Origin: Falsochrobactrum shanghaiense
GTDB taxonomy: Bacteria; Pseudomonadota; Alphaproteobacteria; Rhizobiales; Rhizobiaceae
DNA length: 64,000 nucleotides
Assembly: GCF_003149535.1 (NCBI RefSeq)
Contig: NZ_QGDB01000001.1
Span: 1 to 64,000 of the forward strand
Direction of reading: 5' to 3'
Positions within the stretch are counted from its first letter, which is position 1. Each line of letters opens with the position of its first letter. Made by a program: the position numbers and the translations under genes. Shown piece after piece: positions 1 through 9,374 of the stretch. The notes below the pieces were generated by a model. It did not search any database, was not told the origin of the DNA, and saw only the letters and a program-made list of their open reading frames with translations.

Positions 1-152
1 ACTTCGCCGCCCTTTTCAAGCACGACGACGGAAAGCTCCGGATCGATCTGTTTGAACCTGATCGCCGCAGCAAGCCCGGCAGGGCCTGCGCCTACGATGA
101 CAACATCGAATTCCATGCTTTCGCGTTCGGGAAGCGCATTCGCTTCAGACAT
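1..152 (-). CDS. Electron transfer flavoprotein-ubiquinone oxidoreductase, N-terminal part
   Basis: Only the first 50 codons lie in the window; the gene runs off the left edge. The reading starts MSEANALPE and reaches the FAD-binding Rossmann motif GAGPAG (DVVIVGAGPAGLAAAIRFK), followed by VVVLEKGGEVG-type sequence, the classical start of ETF-QO. The family takes electrons from the electron transfer flavoprotein and passes them to ubiquinone at the inner membrane, using FAD and a 4Fe-4S centre. The start is fixed by a GGAGG 6 nt upstream of the ATG. Divergent from the uracil-DNA glycosylase gene, an arrangement I believe is shared with other rhizobia. Another GG-reductase-type flavoprotein cannot be fully excluded from 50 residues. 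Confidence 0.82.
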   Translation of the reverse strand, partial: MSEANALPERESMEFDVVIVGAGPAGLAAAIRFKQIDPELSVVVLEKGGE

Positions 153-442
153 CCAAGCCTCCGTCCAGGTATGACATCATTCCTGGCTATACCAGAGTGA
201 ATGATGCATCCAATTGTTTTTACTCATGATCCTATCTCGAATGGCGGCAAAGGCGCATCCGAAAGGGACATTTTCCCCATATTCGTTTATCCTCTGGCAG
301 AGTTGATCACTATCGCCTATGCGTCCAATTGTCCAAAATTTGCGCAAACCCGTTGCGCCCGGAGCCGCCACCAGCATGAAACCGCATGCCGCCCCTTGCA
401 TTTGCTGGCAAAATTCGCCACCTCATCTGGAGAGGTAGCCGG

Positions 443-1309
443 ATGCAGGACACGCGCCAATTGCTGGATATGGAAGAGCTGCTGCGCTTTTACGCGGAAG
501 CAGGTGTCGACACGCCGCTTTCCGAGACGCCGAGCGACCATCTGGCCGCGCCGCAACGTTCCGCCCCCGCCTCCAAAAGCGCCGAGGAAACGGGCCAGCC
601 CCAGGCAATGCGCCCATCGCGCGCGGCTCGCCCTGCTCCTGTTTCGGCCCCTTCCGCAACAAGCCAGCCGGTGCAGGCGGCAGCCGATCTGCCCGATACC
701 GGCCAGATCGCTTTGGCGCGCGAAGCGGCCTCACAGGCTGGCACGCTTGAAGAGCTTCGCGAAAAACTCGCAGCCTTTGATGGTTGCAGCCTGAAATTCA
801 CCGCCAAGAATCTCTGTTTTGCCGATGGCGACCCTGCGTCGGATATTATGTTCGTTGGCGAAGCACCGGGCCGCGATGAGGACATGGAGGGCCTGCCCTT
901 TGTCGGCAAATCCGGACAATTGCTCAACCGGATGATCGAGTCGATCGGGCTGAAACGCGAAGACGTCTATATCGCCAATACGATTCCCTGGCGTCCGCCC
1001 GGCAACCGCACGCCGACCCCGCTGGAAACGGAGCTATGCCGCCCGTTCATCGAACGGCAGATCGAGCTTGCCGCTCCCAAAGTGCTGGTGGCGCTTGGCG
1101 GTCCCGCCGGTAAAGCGCTGACGGGCGCTTCCGAAGGAATCTTGCGGCTGCGGGGCAACTGGAAAATCCATCGCACGCCGTCGGGCATGGAAATTCCGGT
1201 CATGCCGACATTGCATCCGGCCTATCTGCTGCGCTCTCCTGCCCAGAAACGCTTTGCATGGCGTGATTTTCTCGCCGTGAAAATGAAACTTGCCGCATTA
1301 TCCGATTGA
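443..1309 (+). CDS. Uracil-DNA glycosylase, family 4-like
   Basis: Predicted 288-residue DNA repair enzyme that removes uracil from DNA. The first ~95 residues are a low-complexity Ala/Pro/Ser stretch; the catalytic domain follows with the family 4 motifs GEAPGRDEDMEGLPFVG, RPPGNRTPTPLE and HPAYLLR. The ATG at 443 has GGAGAGG 8 nt upstream, so it is preferred over the longer in-frame start at 386. Family 4 enzymes normally bind a 4Fe-4S cluster through four cysteines. Here only three Cys exist in the whole protein; the ligand before RPPGNR is Trp (IPWRPPGNR) and the first Cys of the N-terminal CxxC is missing, so the cluster is probably absent. The fold assignment is secure; substrate range is inferred. 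Confidence 0.88.
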   Translation: MQDTRQLLDMEELLRFYAEAGVDTPLSETPSDHLAAPQRSAPASKSAEETGQPQAMRPSRAARPAPVSAPSATSQPVQAAADLPDTGQIALAREAASQAGTLEELREKLAAFDGCSLKFTAKNLCFADGDPASDIMFVGEAPGRDEDMEGLPFVGKSGQLLNRMIESIGLKREDVYIANTIPWRPPGNRTPTPLETELCRPFIERQIELAAPKVLVALGGPAGKALTGASEGILRLRGNWKIHRTPSGMEIPVMPTLHPAYLLRSPAQKRFAWRDFLAVKMKLAALSD

Positions 1310-1455
1310 CGCCCCTTCAACATGAGGGCATCAGCGGACTGAACGTCACTAACATGCCGCAAACATGATTTAATTCGCCATTTACCGGATGCGTCAGGGC
1401 GCAAAGAGTTTCGGATTCGCCACACCAGACTATTTGTACTTTCGTGGAGTTTTTC

Positions 1456-2709
1456 ATGGCTGGACAGCTTCTGCCCATCGCGGCTCTGCTTGCAAGTACA
1501 TTCCTGATGCTGCTTGCCGGTGGCCTCGCCGGTATTCTTCTGCCCCTGCGTGCCGGTCTGGAAGGCTGGTCCACCACGACGATCGGCGGCATGGGCATGA
1601 GCTATGCGCTCGCCTTCACCATCGGCTGCATCGTGATCCCGCATCTGGTGCGGCGTGTCGGCCATGTGCGCGTGTTCTCGGCATTGCTGACGCTCCTGTC
1701 CATCGCCTTGCTGCTGCATTCGCTGATCGTCGACCCGTCCACATGGATGATTTTCCGCGGCATTGCCGGTTTCTCCCTTGCCGGTTCCTACATGATCATC
1801 GAAAGCTGGCTGAACGAGCGCGTCACCAATGAATCGCGCGGCAAGATATTTTCCATCTATATGATCGTCACCATGATGGGGCTTTTGTGCGGGCAATATA
1901 TCCTGCCCTTCGGCGATGCGGGCACGCAGACGCTCTTCATCATCTGCGCCATCATCTATGGAAGCGCGCTGCTGCCCACCGCCCTTTCCAGCGCCCAGTC
2001 GCCCAATCCGCTCACACAGGTTTCGCTTGACCTCAAGGGCCTGTACCGGCGCTCGCCGGTCGCAGCCATTGGCTCGCTGCTTGCCGGTATTATCGCAGGC
2101 ACATGGAACTCGCTTGCGGCGATCTATGGTGAGGGCAACGGCCTGCCCGCATTCGGCATCGCAACCATGCTGGCCAGCGCCATGGTTGGCGGAGCGATTT
2201 TTCAGTATCCGCTGGGCCGCGCCTCGGATTTCATGGACCGGCGCTATGTGATGATCGTCGCGGGCATCATCGGGTTCGCGCTATCCATGGTGATGATCGT
2301 GTTTCATCCCTCTTCGCCCTATGCGCTTTATGGGATGATGTTCCTTTTTGGATCGGTGCTCTACTCGATCTACAGTCTCAATGTGGCTCATGCCAACGAC
2401 TATGCCGATAACAGCGAGTTCGTGAAAATTTCAAGCGGCCTGCTGATCATATACGGCGCGGGAAGCGTAATCGGCCCTGCCTTGTCCGGTCCGCTGATGG
2501 ACATGATCGGCGCGCGCGGCTTCTTCGTCGTCATGGCGCTCTCCTATGGTCTTTACGGGCTGCACGCTTTCTGGCGCATCCGCCATCATCACCGCCCGGC
2601 CCATAGCGACCAGAAGACGGAATACAAGTTCCACACGCCCGATGGGCTGTCCACGCCTGAAACCATGCAGCTCGATCCGCGTTCGGAAGGCACTCCCGGT
2701 CAATCCTGA
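1456..2709 (+). CDS. MFS transporter, YcaD-like
   Basis: A 417-residue protein with about 12 hydrophobic segments, an MFS loop (RRVGHVRVFS) after TM2, and the ESWLNERV stretch after TM4 that is typical of the YcaD/YfkF-like subgroup. It acts in the inner membrane as a secondary transporter; the substrate is unknown. The start ATG at 1456 follows GGAG with 6 nt spacing; an in-frame GTG at 1444 is 5' of that site and less likely. The C-terminal ~40 residues are hydrophilic. The gene ends in a palindromic repeat shared with the convergent EamA gene. Confidence 0.8.
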   Translation: MAGQLLPIAALLASTFLMLLAGGLAGILLPLRAGLEGWSTTTIGGMGMSYALAFTIGCIVIPHLVRRVGHVRVFSALLTLLSIALLLHSLIVDPSTWMIFRGIAGFSLAGSYMIIESWLNERVTNESRGKIFSIYMIVTMMGLLCGQYILPFGDAGTQTLFIICAIIYGSALLPTALSSAQSPNPLTQVSLDLKGLYRRSPVAAIGSLLAGIIAGTWNSLAAIYGEGNGLPAFGIATMLASAMVGGAIFQYPLGRASDFMDRRYVMIVAGIIGFALSMVMIVFHPSSPYALYGMMFLFGSVLYSIYSLNVAHANDYADNSEFVKISSGLLIIYGAGSVIGPALSGPLMDMIGARGFFVVMALSYGLYGLHAFWRIRHHHRPAHSDQKTEYKFHTPDGLSTPETMQLDPRSEGTPGQS

Positions 2710-2775
2710 AAATGCTTTTGGTGGACGCATTTTCCGGGCGCAAAACCGCTTCACACTTTTGCTGAAAATGCTTTA
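2708..2775. repeat. Short palindromic intergenic repeat, copy 1
   Basis: Arms at 2727-2734 (GCATTTTC) and 2764-2771 (GAAAATGC) enclose a segment with AAACCGCTTCACACTTTT. The same core, with small changes, recurs at 46.5 kb and 50.4 kb. It fills the gap between the convergent MFS and EamA genes and even supplies the EamA stop codon. The hairpin could work as a two-way terminator. This kind of dispersed palindromic unit is common in Rhizobiales genomes. Confidence 0.7.
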
Positions 2776-3759
2776 TTGCTGCTGGGGTGCATTCACCTTG
2801 TGCGGTTCGATGGCCAGCTGGTGCTCGCGATAGATGATATAGCCGCCCGCCCCCATGACAATGAGGCTGCCCAGAAGCATTTCATAGGTCGGAATATCGC
2901 CGAAAATCACATAGCCGATCGCCAACCCCAGGAGCATTGACGTATATTCAAACGGCGCAATGGTGGACATCGGAGCGTGACGATAGCTTTGCGTCAGCAA
3001 TATCTGCGCCACTCCGCCGAACACGCCCGCGCCAATCAGCATGGCCAATTGCGGCCATGTCGGCGTAGCCCAGCCAAATGGCAGGCTGACGAGCGCAATG
3101 ACGCTGGAAGCCAGTGAAAAATAGATGACGATCGTCGTCGTGCGTTCGGTCTGCACCAGCCGGCGCACCAGCAGCATCGCCACCGCCGCCATGGCAGCTC
3201 CCGCCAGCGCCGCCATGGCGCCGATGGCTTCATTCTGCCCTACATGGCCCGCAGTGAATAATGTCATGCGCGGCCAGATGATGATGAGCACACCGATGAG
3301 GCCGATGAAGACCGCACTCCAGCGATAAAGCCGCACGACTTCATGCAGGATGAGCCAGCTCAGGATGACGGCAATAAGCGGCGACGCATAATTGATGGCG
3401 ATAGCTTCCGGCAAGGGCAATATGGTCAGCGCAAGAAAGCTCAGCGACATGGCCGCGACGCCGATGGTGCCGCGCCAGAAATGGCCGAAACCATGCCGGG
3501 TATAGAGAACGCCGGGCAATTGCCCCCGGCAACCGGCATAGAGCAATATCGCAAGCATTGCGAAGAAAGAGCGAAAGAAGATCAATTGCCCAAGCGGAAT
3601 GCCTTCCGCCGCCTTGATCAGCGTCGACATGCCAACGAAAATCGTAACCGATGCAATCTTGAGTCCGATTCCCAACAGCGGCTTATTGTCAAGAAGATTG
3701 ACCTCTACCGGCTTGCTCGGTGAGGCATTCGGTGGTGACGCGTCCGGCAGAGACTTCAC
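2773..3759 (-). CDS. EamA/DMT family transporter
   Basis: A 328-residue inner-membrane protein with about ten hydrophobic helices arranged as two EamA repeats (roughly residues 25-155 and 170-305), as in RhaT/RarD-type drug/metabolite exporters. Substrate unknown. I chose the GTG at 3759 (first residues VKSLPDASPP) because AGGA lies 9 nt upstream; longer open sequence upstream to 3849 has no ribosome-binding site and does not look like the family. The N-terminal ~25 residues are polar and Pro/Ser-rich before the first helix. Divergent from pepN with a 200-bp gap and convergent with the MFS gene. Confidence 0.82.
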   Translation of the reverse strand: MKSLPDASPPNASPSKPVEVNLLDNKPLLGIGLKIASVTIFVGMSTLIKAAEGIPLGQLIFFRSFFAMLAILLYAGCRGQLPGVLYTRHGFGHFWRGTIGVAAMSLSFLALTILPLPEAIAINYASPLIAVILSWLILHEVVRLYRWSAVFIGLIGVLIIIWPRMTLFTAGHVGQNEAIGAMAALAGAAMAAVAMLLVRRLVQTERTTTIVIYFSLASSVIALVSLPFGWATPTWPQLAMLIGAGVFGGVAQILLTQSYRHAPMSTIAPFEYTSMLLGLAIGYVIFGDIPTYEMLLGSLIVMGAGGYIIYREHQLAIEPHKVNAPQQQ

Positions 3760-3959
3760 AACGCAATTCCTTGAACAGGGCTGACCCCAAGTCGTGATGA
3801 CGACCCAACTATGCATAATCGGGTTCCGGTCAAAGCGCCAGCACTGCACGGATTAAAAAACAAAATATGCGACCGGCCCGCAACAGGGCCTTTCTTGTCG
3901 AACGGGGAAAAGCCGGATAGGCTTCGTCGACTGAATGAATGATAGAAAAGAATTTCCAC

Positions 3960-6611
3960 ATGCGCACTGAAACCGGCCCGGTGTTCCGTCTCGAAGATTA
4001 TCGCCCCACACCCTATGCTATTCCTGTCACAAAACTCGATTTCCTGCTTGAGCCGACAAAGACGGTGGTGCGCGCCACGCTTTCCATCGAACGCCGCCCG
4101 CAAACGCCGCCCGGCACGCCGCTCATACTCGATGGCGATGCATTGCAGCTTGTCAGTGTCAGCCTCGATGGCAGGGAGCTTGGCGGCAACAGTTTTATCG
4201 CGACGCCGGAGCGGCTTGAAATCAATGACCTGCCGGAAAGCGGGTGCTTCACGCTGGAGATCGTGACGCAGATCAATCCGACGACCAACCGCCAATTATC
4301 CGGCCTTTACCGGTCGAGCGGCGTCTATTGCACCCAGTGCGAAGCCGAAGGCTTTCGCCGCATCACCTATTATTATGACCGGCCGGATGTGCTTTCGGTC
4401 TATACGGTGCGCATCGAGGCCGACCGCGACGCCGCGCCGATCCTGCTTTCGAACGGCAATCCGGTTGAGAGCGGTGCGGTCGAGGCTGTGGCCGGACGAC
4501 ATTTCGCAATCTGGCATGACCCGCATCCCAAGCCGTCCTATCTCTTCGCGCTCGTTGCCGGCTCGCTCGGCGTCGTGAAGGATCACTTCACCACGCAGTC
4601 GGGACGCGCAGTCGATCTGGCCATTTATGTCGAGCATGGCAAGGAAGAGCGCGCGCTCTATGCAATGGATGCCCTCAAGCGCTCCATGCGCTGGGACGAA
4701 GAAAAATTCGGACGCGAATATGATCTCGATATTTTCAATATCGTCGCAGTCTCGGACTTCAACATGGGGGCCATGGAAAACAAGGGCCTCAATGTCTTCA
4801 ACGACAAATATGTGCTGGCCGATCCGCAGACGGCGACCGATGCCGATTATGCCGGTATCGAAGCGGTTATCGCGCATGAATATTTCCATAACTGGACCGG
4901 CAATCGCATCACCTGTCGCGACTGGTTTCAGCTTTGCCTGAAAGAAGGGCTGACGGTCTATCGCGATCACGAGTTTTCGGCTGACCAGCGCTCGCGCCCG
5001 GTCAAGCGCATTGCGGAAGTGAAGCTTCTCAAATCGCAGCAATTTCCGGAAGATGGCGGCCCGCTTGCCCATCCGGTGCGCCCGCGCCAATATAGCGAAA
5101 TCAATAATTTCTATACGGCGACGGTTTATGAAAAGGGCTCGGAAGTGGTGCGCATGATCCGCACCATCATCGGGCCTGAGCTTTTCCGCAAGGGCATGGA
5201 CCTTTATTTCGAGCGCCATGACGGCGAGGCTGCGACCATCGAAGACTTCATCAAGGTCTTTGCCGATGTGTCGGGGCAGGATTTTTCACAATTCGCGCTC
5301 TGGTATGATCAGGCGGGCACACCCACGGTTCGCGCCAGTTTCAGTTATGATGCCGAAGAGGCAAGCTTTACCGTCGCGCTTTCGCAGGCCATCCCGCCGA
5401 CGCCCGGACAGGCCACGAAAAAGCCGATGCATATTCCTGTTGCGTTTGGGCTTATCGGGCCGGACGGGCAGGATTTGCAGCCCTCATCCATCGAGGGCGG
5501 CATGGTGCGCGATGGCGTCATTCATCTGCGTCATGCAGAAGAAACCATTACCTTCCATGGCATTCATGAGCGCCCTGTTCCGTCGCTTCTGCGCGGTTTT
5601 TCCGCGCCCATCAATCTGGTTGCGGCACTTTCAGAACACGAGCGGCGCTTTCTCGCCCTCAATGACAGCGACCCGGTGGCACGCTGGCAGGCCATGAACG
5701 ATATTTTCATGCAGGCGCTGCTCGATGGCGCCAAACGGACACGCGACGGCTATAGCCCGCAAGTCGACAATATCGTCACCGAACTGGTGGGCCGTGTCGC
5801 CTTTGACGACGCAATCGAGCCAGCCTTTCGGGCGCTCTGCCTGACATTGCCAAGCGAAAGCGACATCGCGCGGGAAATGGGCCGGAATGTCGATCCCGAT
5901 GCTATATTGGCAAGCCGCCAGCATCTGATCGGCGTCATTGCTTCCAGTCATGCGGATAGGTTTGCCGCAGTTTATGATGATTTGCGGCAGGAAGAAGCAT
6001 TCTCACCCGCTGCCGCCCCCGCCGGCAAGCGCGCCTTGCGCAATGTTCTGCTCGATTATCTCAGCCTGTATGAAAATGATCCGGCGCGGGCGGCAAGGCA
6101 ATTCGGGCAGGCCGACAATATGACCGACCGCGCCGCGGCACTGGCCGTTCTGGTGCATCGCTTTGGCGATACGCAACCAGCGCATGAGGCGCTTGCCTCC
6201 TTCGAGCAGCGCTTTGGCCATGATGCGCTTATCATGGATAAATGGTTCGTCGTGCAGGCAACCCGCCCCGGTGAAAATGCCCTCGACAATGTACGCGCAT
6301 TGATGGAGCATCCGCTGTTCTCGCTGGACAATCCCAACCGTGTGCGTGGTTTGATCGGCGCTTTCTGTGCGTCCAACCCGACCGGCTTCAACCGCAAGGA
6401 TGGCGCCGCTTACGAATTTTTTGCCGATATGCTGCTGAGCATCGATCCGGAAAATCCGCAGCTTTCGGCCCGCCTTCTCACATCGCTGCGCTCATGGCGC
6501 TCGCTGGAAGACGTCCGGCGCGAGCATGTTCGCAGCGCCCTTGCGCGCATTGCATCCACCTCCTCATTGTCGAGTGATTTGCGCGACATCGTGGAACGCA
6601 CGCTTGCCTGA
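3960..6611 (+). CDS. pepN: Aminopeptidase N
   Basis: An M1-family zinc metallopeptidase of 883 residues, the usual length for the bacterial PepN subgroup; it removes N-terminal residues from peptides in the cytoplasm. Visible signatures are the exopeptidase motif GAMEN and the zinc motif HEYFHNW (His306, His310) followed by the third ligand in LKEGLT. The C-terminal half has the DUF3458/Ig-like and all-helical regions typical of PepN (for example DPVARWQAMND). The ATG at 3960 gives the family start (MRTETGPVFRLEDY); an in-frame ATG at 3939 is possible. It stands alone between the EamA gene and pleC. Confidence 0.95.
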   Translation: MRTETGPVFRLEDYRPTPYAIPVTKLDFLLEPTKTVVRATLSIERRPQTPPGTPLILDGDALQLVSVSLDGRELGGNSFIATPERLEINDLPESGCFTLEIVTQINPTTNRQLSGLYRSSGVYCTQCEAEGFRRITYYYDRPDVLSVYTVRIEADRDAAPILLSNGNPVESGAVEAVAGRHFAIWHDPHPKPSYLFALVAGSLGVVKDHFTTQSGRAVDLAIYVEHGKEERALYAMDALKRSMRWDEEKFGREYDLDIFNIVAVSDFNMGAMENKGLNVFNDKYVLADPQTATDADYAGIEAVIAHEYFHNWTGNRITCRDWFQLCLKEGLTVYRDHEFSADQRSRPVKRIAEVKLLKSQQFPEDGGPLAHPVRPRQYSEINNFYTATVYEKGSEVVRMIRTIIGPELFRKGMDLYFERHDGEAATIEDFIKVFADVSGQDFSQFALWYDQAGTPTVRASFSYDAEEASFTVALSQAIPPTPGQATKKPMHIPVAFGLIGPDGQDLQPSSIEGGMVRDGVIHLRHAEETITFHGIHERPVPSLLRGFSAPINLVAALSEHERRFLALNDSDPVARWQAMNDIFMQALLDGAKRTRDGYSPQVDNIVTELVGRVAFDDAIEPAFRALCLTLPSESDIAREMGRNVDPDAILASRQHLIGVIASSHADRFAAVYDDLRQEEAFSPAAAPAGKRALRNVLLDYLSLYENDPARAARQFGQADNMTDRAAALAVLVHRFGDTQPAHEALASFEQRFGHDALIMDKWFVVQATRPGENALDNVRALMEHPLFSLDNPNRVRGLIGAFCASNPTGFNRKDGAAYEFFADMLLSIDPENPQLSARLLTSLRSWRSLEDVRREHVRSALARIASTSSLSSDLRDIVERTLA

Positions 6612-7019
6612 TTCGGTCATTCGCTGTGCATCGCCATGCACAGCGCCCTATCGCTGGCAGCCAGAGCGAAAAGAGGGCGAACAGCCCTCCTTGCACCGCG
6701 CATGACCTGCCGGGGAGAGCGGTTGCGGCTTTCTTGAGTCTTATCAGCGCCTTAGATGCGCCGCCTTACAAAGTGATTCCAGATAACATGTTGAGATTCA
6801 TGGAGGAATCAGCCCATGCAAATGAATAATTTCACCACCCGTTAACAAATTCTCTGGACAGAGCGAATCACTTTTGATTCAGTGGGCTTGTTCGAAACGG
6901 ACGGTTCGGACGCCTTGAGTTCCAAATCCGGTTTTTGCAAACCTGTTTTGGGCCGTTCGGGGCAGCTAAACTCCGGCGCATTGCTGGAGTTGATTTAAGA
7001 AAATCAAGAGGGGCCTTCG
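6612..7019 (+). promoter_or_regulatory. Upstream region of pleC with a GANTC cluster
   Basis: A 408-bp gap without a convincing gene. Seven GANTC sites, the methylation target of the alphaproteobacterial cell-cycle methylase CcrM, lie at 6610, 6736, 6775, 6795, 6806, 6865 and 6876. About 1.5 would be expected by chance in 270 bp. Two of them form an inverted pair, GAATC-N6-GATTC (6865-6880). A second inverted repeat (AACTCC/GGAGTT, about 6968-6990) lies near the pleC start. A nine-codon ORF with a strong ribosome-binding site is inside (6816-6845). No clear full CtrA site was recognised. Confidence 0.5.
6816..6845 (+). CDS. Possible nine-codon leader ORF before pleC
   Basis: ATG CAA ATG AAT AAT TTC and three further codons, then TAA. 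It is preceded by GGAGGA with 8 nt spacing, a better ribosome-binding site than most real genes in the window. It lies about 175 nt upstream of pleC in the same direction. Nothing in the nine residues suggests a classical amino-acid attenuator. It may be chance; it is recorded because of the strong translation signal. Confidence 0.2.
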   Translation: MQMNNFTTR

Positions 7020-9374
7020 ATGGCGAGCACCGACGCGTATGACGCGACGGCGGGAAAGCAATGCATTTCCCGGCGGAAAAGAAGGAAAGGCAGGCTCCCG
7101 GGGCATGTCAGTCTTCTTGCCGGTCCCGCTTATGGCAAATTCATTTCGGTAGAACCTGTCCTGCGGCGTCTGGTTCCGGCGCTGATTATTATTTTCCTCG
7201 TCATACTGGGCGTTGCGCGCGTCTTTTCCATGCTCTCGTGGCGTGAAGACATCGAGTTGCAGCATAGAGCGGCCCTGTCGGCTGCAACCGCCAATCTCGC
7301 GCAGACGATCGAGCGCGCCTCCAATGGCGTGGACGGCGCAGCGCAGATGACGCCTGCCTCCCTTGACGACATCATGGCGGAATTTCGCTCACGCGGGCTT
7401 TCCTCCCCCGACATGACCATTGCGCTGATTGACGATGCCTCGACCATCATTGCCGCTTCCGGGCCGCAGGCCGATATGATCGGCAAACAGGCGGACACGG
7501 TGTTCGGTGAGGCGCAGCCTTTGTTCCTTTTTGCAGAACGCGCCGGTGTGCTCACAATCACCATGCAGGGCGAAGCAGCTTTTGGTGCGCTGTCGAAAAC
7601 CATTTCGTCGCCCCTTTCGGTCGTAGCAGTGGAGCCGGAACAGACGATCTTTGCGGAATGGAAGCGTGCGGTGTCGCTCAATATCACCCTGTTTGCGGGA
7701 ACGACCGGGGTGATGTTTGCCATTCTATATGCCTATTTCAGCCAGGCGGCGCGGGCGCGCGAGGCGGATGATCTTTCCAGCCAGATCCAGCGGCGCATCG
7801 ATATGGCGCTGGCGCGCGGACGCGGCGGATTGTGGGACTGGGACATGGCGCGCGGACGCATCTACTGGTCGCGCTCGATGTATGAAATGCTCGGCTATGA
7901 AGCGCAGGATGCGGTGCTGCCCTTCGGCGACGTTTCAGCGATCATCAACCCCGAAGACGGCGATCTTTATTCCGTCGCGGAACAGGCAGCGGCGGGCAAT
8001 ATTTCCCATGTGGACCGCGTATGGCGCATGCGCCACGCCGATGGTTCGTGGGTGTGGATGCGAGTGCGTGCGGAAATCACCGCTGAAAGCGACCTGCATC
8101 TGGTCGGCATCGCCTTCGACGTCAGCGAGCAGCACCGTTTCGCGCAGCAGACGGCGGAAGCCGATATGCGCATTCGCGAAGCCATCGAAAATATTTCGGA
8201 AGCCTTCGTGCTTTGGGATGCCAAGAACCGTCTGGTGATGGCCAATTCCAAGTTCAGCGAATATGCGGGCCTGCCGGTCTGGTCGTTAAAGCCGGGCGTG
8301 CCGCGCAACGAGGTCGATGCCCATACGCGTCCCTTCAGCTTCGAGCGCCGCATGGCGAACGAGCATAATCGCGCAGGTGGCCAGACGTTCGAGCGGCAAT
8401 TGAGCGACGGGCGCTGGCTACAGGTCAATGAGCGGCGCACGCAGGATGGCGGGATGGTTTCCATCGGCACCGACATCACGCAGATCAAGCAGCATCAGGA
8501 GCGGCTGGTCGAGAGCGAGCGCCGCCTGATGGCGACGATCCATGACCTGTCCATTGCGCGCAAGGGCGAACGCGACCGCGTGCGCGAGCTTTCGGACCTC
8601 GCGCGCAAATATGGTGAGGAAAAGGAGCGCGCGGAAGCGGCAAACCGCGCCAAATCGGAATTCCTCGCCAATATGTCGCACGAATTGCGCACGCCGCTCA
8701 ATGCGATCATCGGCTTCTCGGAAATGATACAGGCAGGCACATTCGGGCCGCTGGGTTCGGACCGCTATGAGGAATATATCAACGATATTCACACCAGCGG
8801 CAATTTCCTGCTCAACGTCATCAACGATATTCTCGACATGTCGAAGATCGAGACGGGGCATTTCTCGCTCGACCGCGAAAAAATCGATCTGTGCCCGCTC
8901 ATCAACGAAACCGTGCGCATGATTTCGCTTCAGGCGGATGAAAAGGAAATCACGGTGGATACGCGCATCGAAGAAGCAATGCAGCTTTACGCCGACCGCC
9001 GCGCGATCAAACAGGTGCTGATCAATCTTTTGTCCAATGCGGTCAAGTTCACATCTTATGGCGGGCAGATCACAGTGCGCGCGCGCAAGACCGATACGGC
9101 ACTTTTCATGACCATTCAGGATACGGGCTGCGGCATTCCCAAATCAGCGATCAAGAAGATCGGCCAGCCCTTCGAGCAGGTGGAAAATCAGTTCACCAAG
9201 ACCCATACGGGTTCGGGCCTCGGACTTGCGATTTCGCGCTCATTGGCTGAACTGCATGGCGGCTGGCTGCGCATCCGCTCCACGGAAGGCGTGGGCACGG
9301 TGGTTTCGGTCTGCATTCCCGACCGCCGCGATAAAAGCGGCTCCGCTCATGAGGCCGAAACCCACGCCGCCTGA
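7020..9374 (+). CDS. pleC: PleC-type PAS-domain histidine kinase/phosphatase
   Basis: A 784-residue membrane sensor kinase. One transmembrane helix lies at about residues 50-72 and another near 220-242, flanking a periplasmic sensor region. Two PAS-like regions follow (about 265-365 and 390-480), then a DHp domain with His554 in [17 protein letters not shown] and a HATPase domain with GSGLGLAIS. The DHp sequence is that of the PleC/DivJ/PdhS family, which acts on the single-domain regulator DivK (and PleD) to set cell polarity and CtrA activity. I call it PleC, not DivJ, because of the periplasmic domain and because, from memory, S. meliloti pleC lies beside glnE as here. Start ATG has a GAGGGG site. 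Its stop codon abuts the glnE stop codon on the other strand. Confidence 0.72.
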   Translation: MASTDAYDATAGKQCISRRKRRKGRLPGHVSLLAGPAYGKFISVEPVLRRLVPALIIIFLVILGVARVFSMLSWREDIELQHRAALSAATANLAQTIERASNGVDGAAQMTPASLDDIMAEFRSRGLSSPDMTIALIDDASTIIAASGPQADMIGKQADTVFGEAQPLFLFAERAGVLTITMQGEAAFGALSKTISSPLSVVAVEPEQTIFAEWKRAVSLNITLFAGTTGVMFAILYAYFSQAARAREADDLSSQIQRRIDMALARGRGGLWDWDMARGRIYWSRSMYEMLGYEAQDAVLPFGDVSAIINPEDGDLYSVAEQAAAGNISHVDRVWRMRHADGSWVWMRVRAEITAESDLHLVGIAFDVSEQHRFAQQTAEADMRIREAIENISEAFVLWDAKNRLVMANSKFSEYAGLPVWSLKPGVPRNEVDAHTRPFSFERRMANEHNRAGGQTFERQLSDGRWLQVNERRTQDGGMVSIGTDITQIKQHQERLVESERRLMATIHDLSIARKGERDRVRELSDLARKYGEEKERAEAANRAKSEFLANMSHELRTPLNAIIGFSEMIQAGTFGPLGSDRYEEYINDIHTSGNFLLNVINDILDMSKIETGHFSLDREKIDLCPLINETVRMISLQADEKEITVDTRIEEAMQLYADRRAIKQVLINLLSNAVKFTSYGGQITVRARKTDTALFMTIQDTGCGIPKSAIKKIGQPFEQVENQFTKTHTGSGLGLAISRSLAELHGGWLRIRSTEGVGTVVSVCIPDRRDKSGSAHEAETHAA

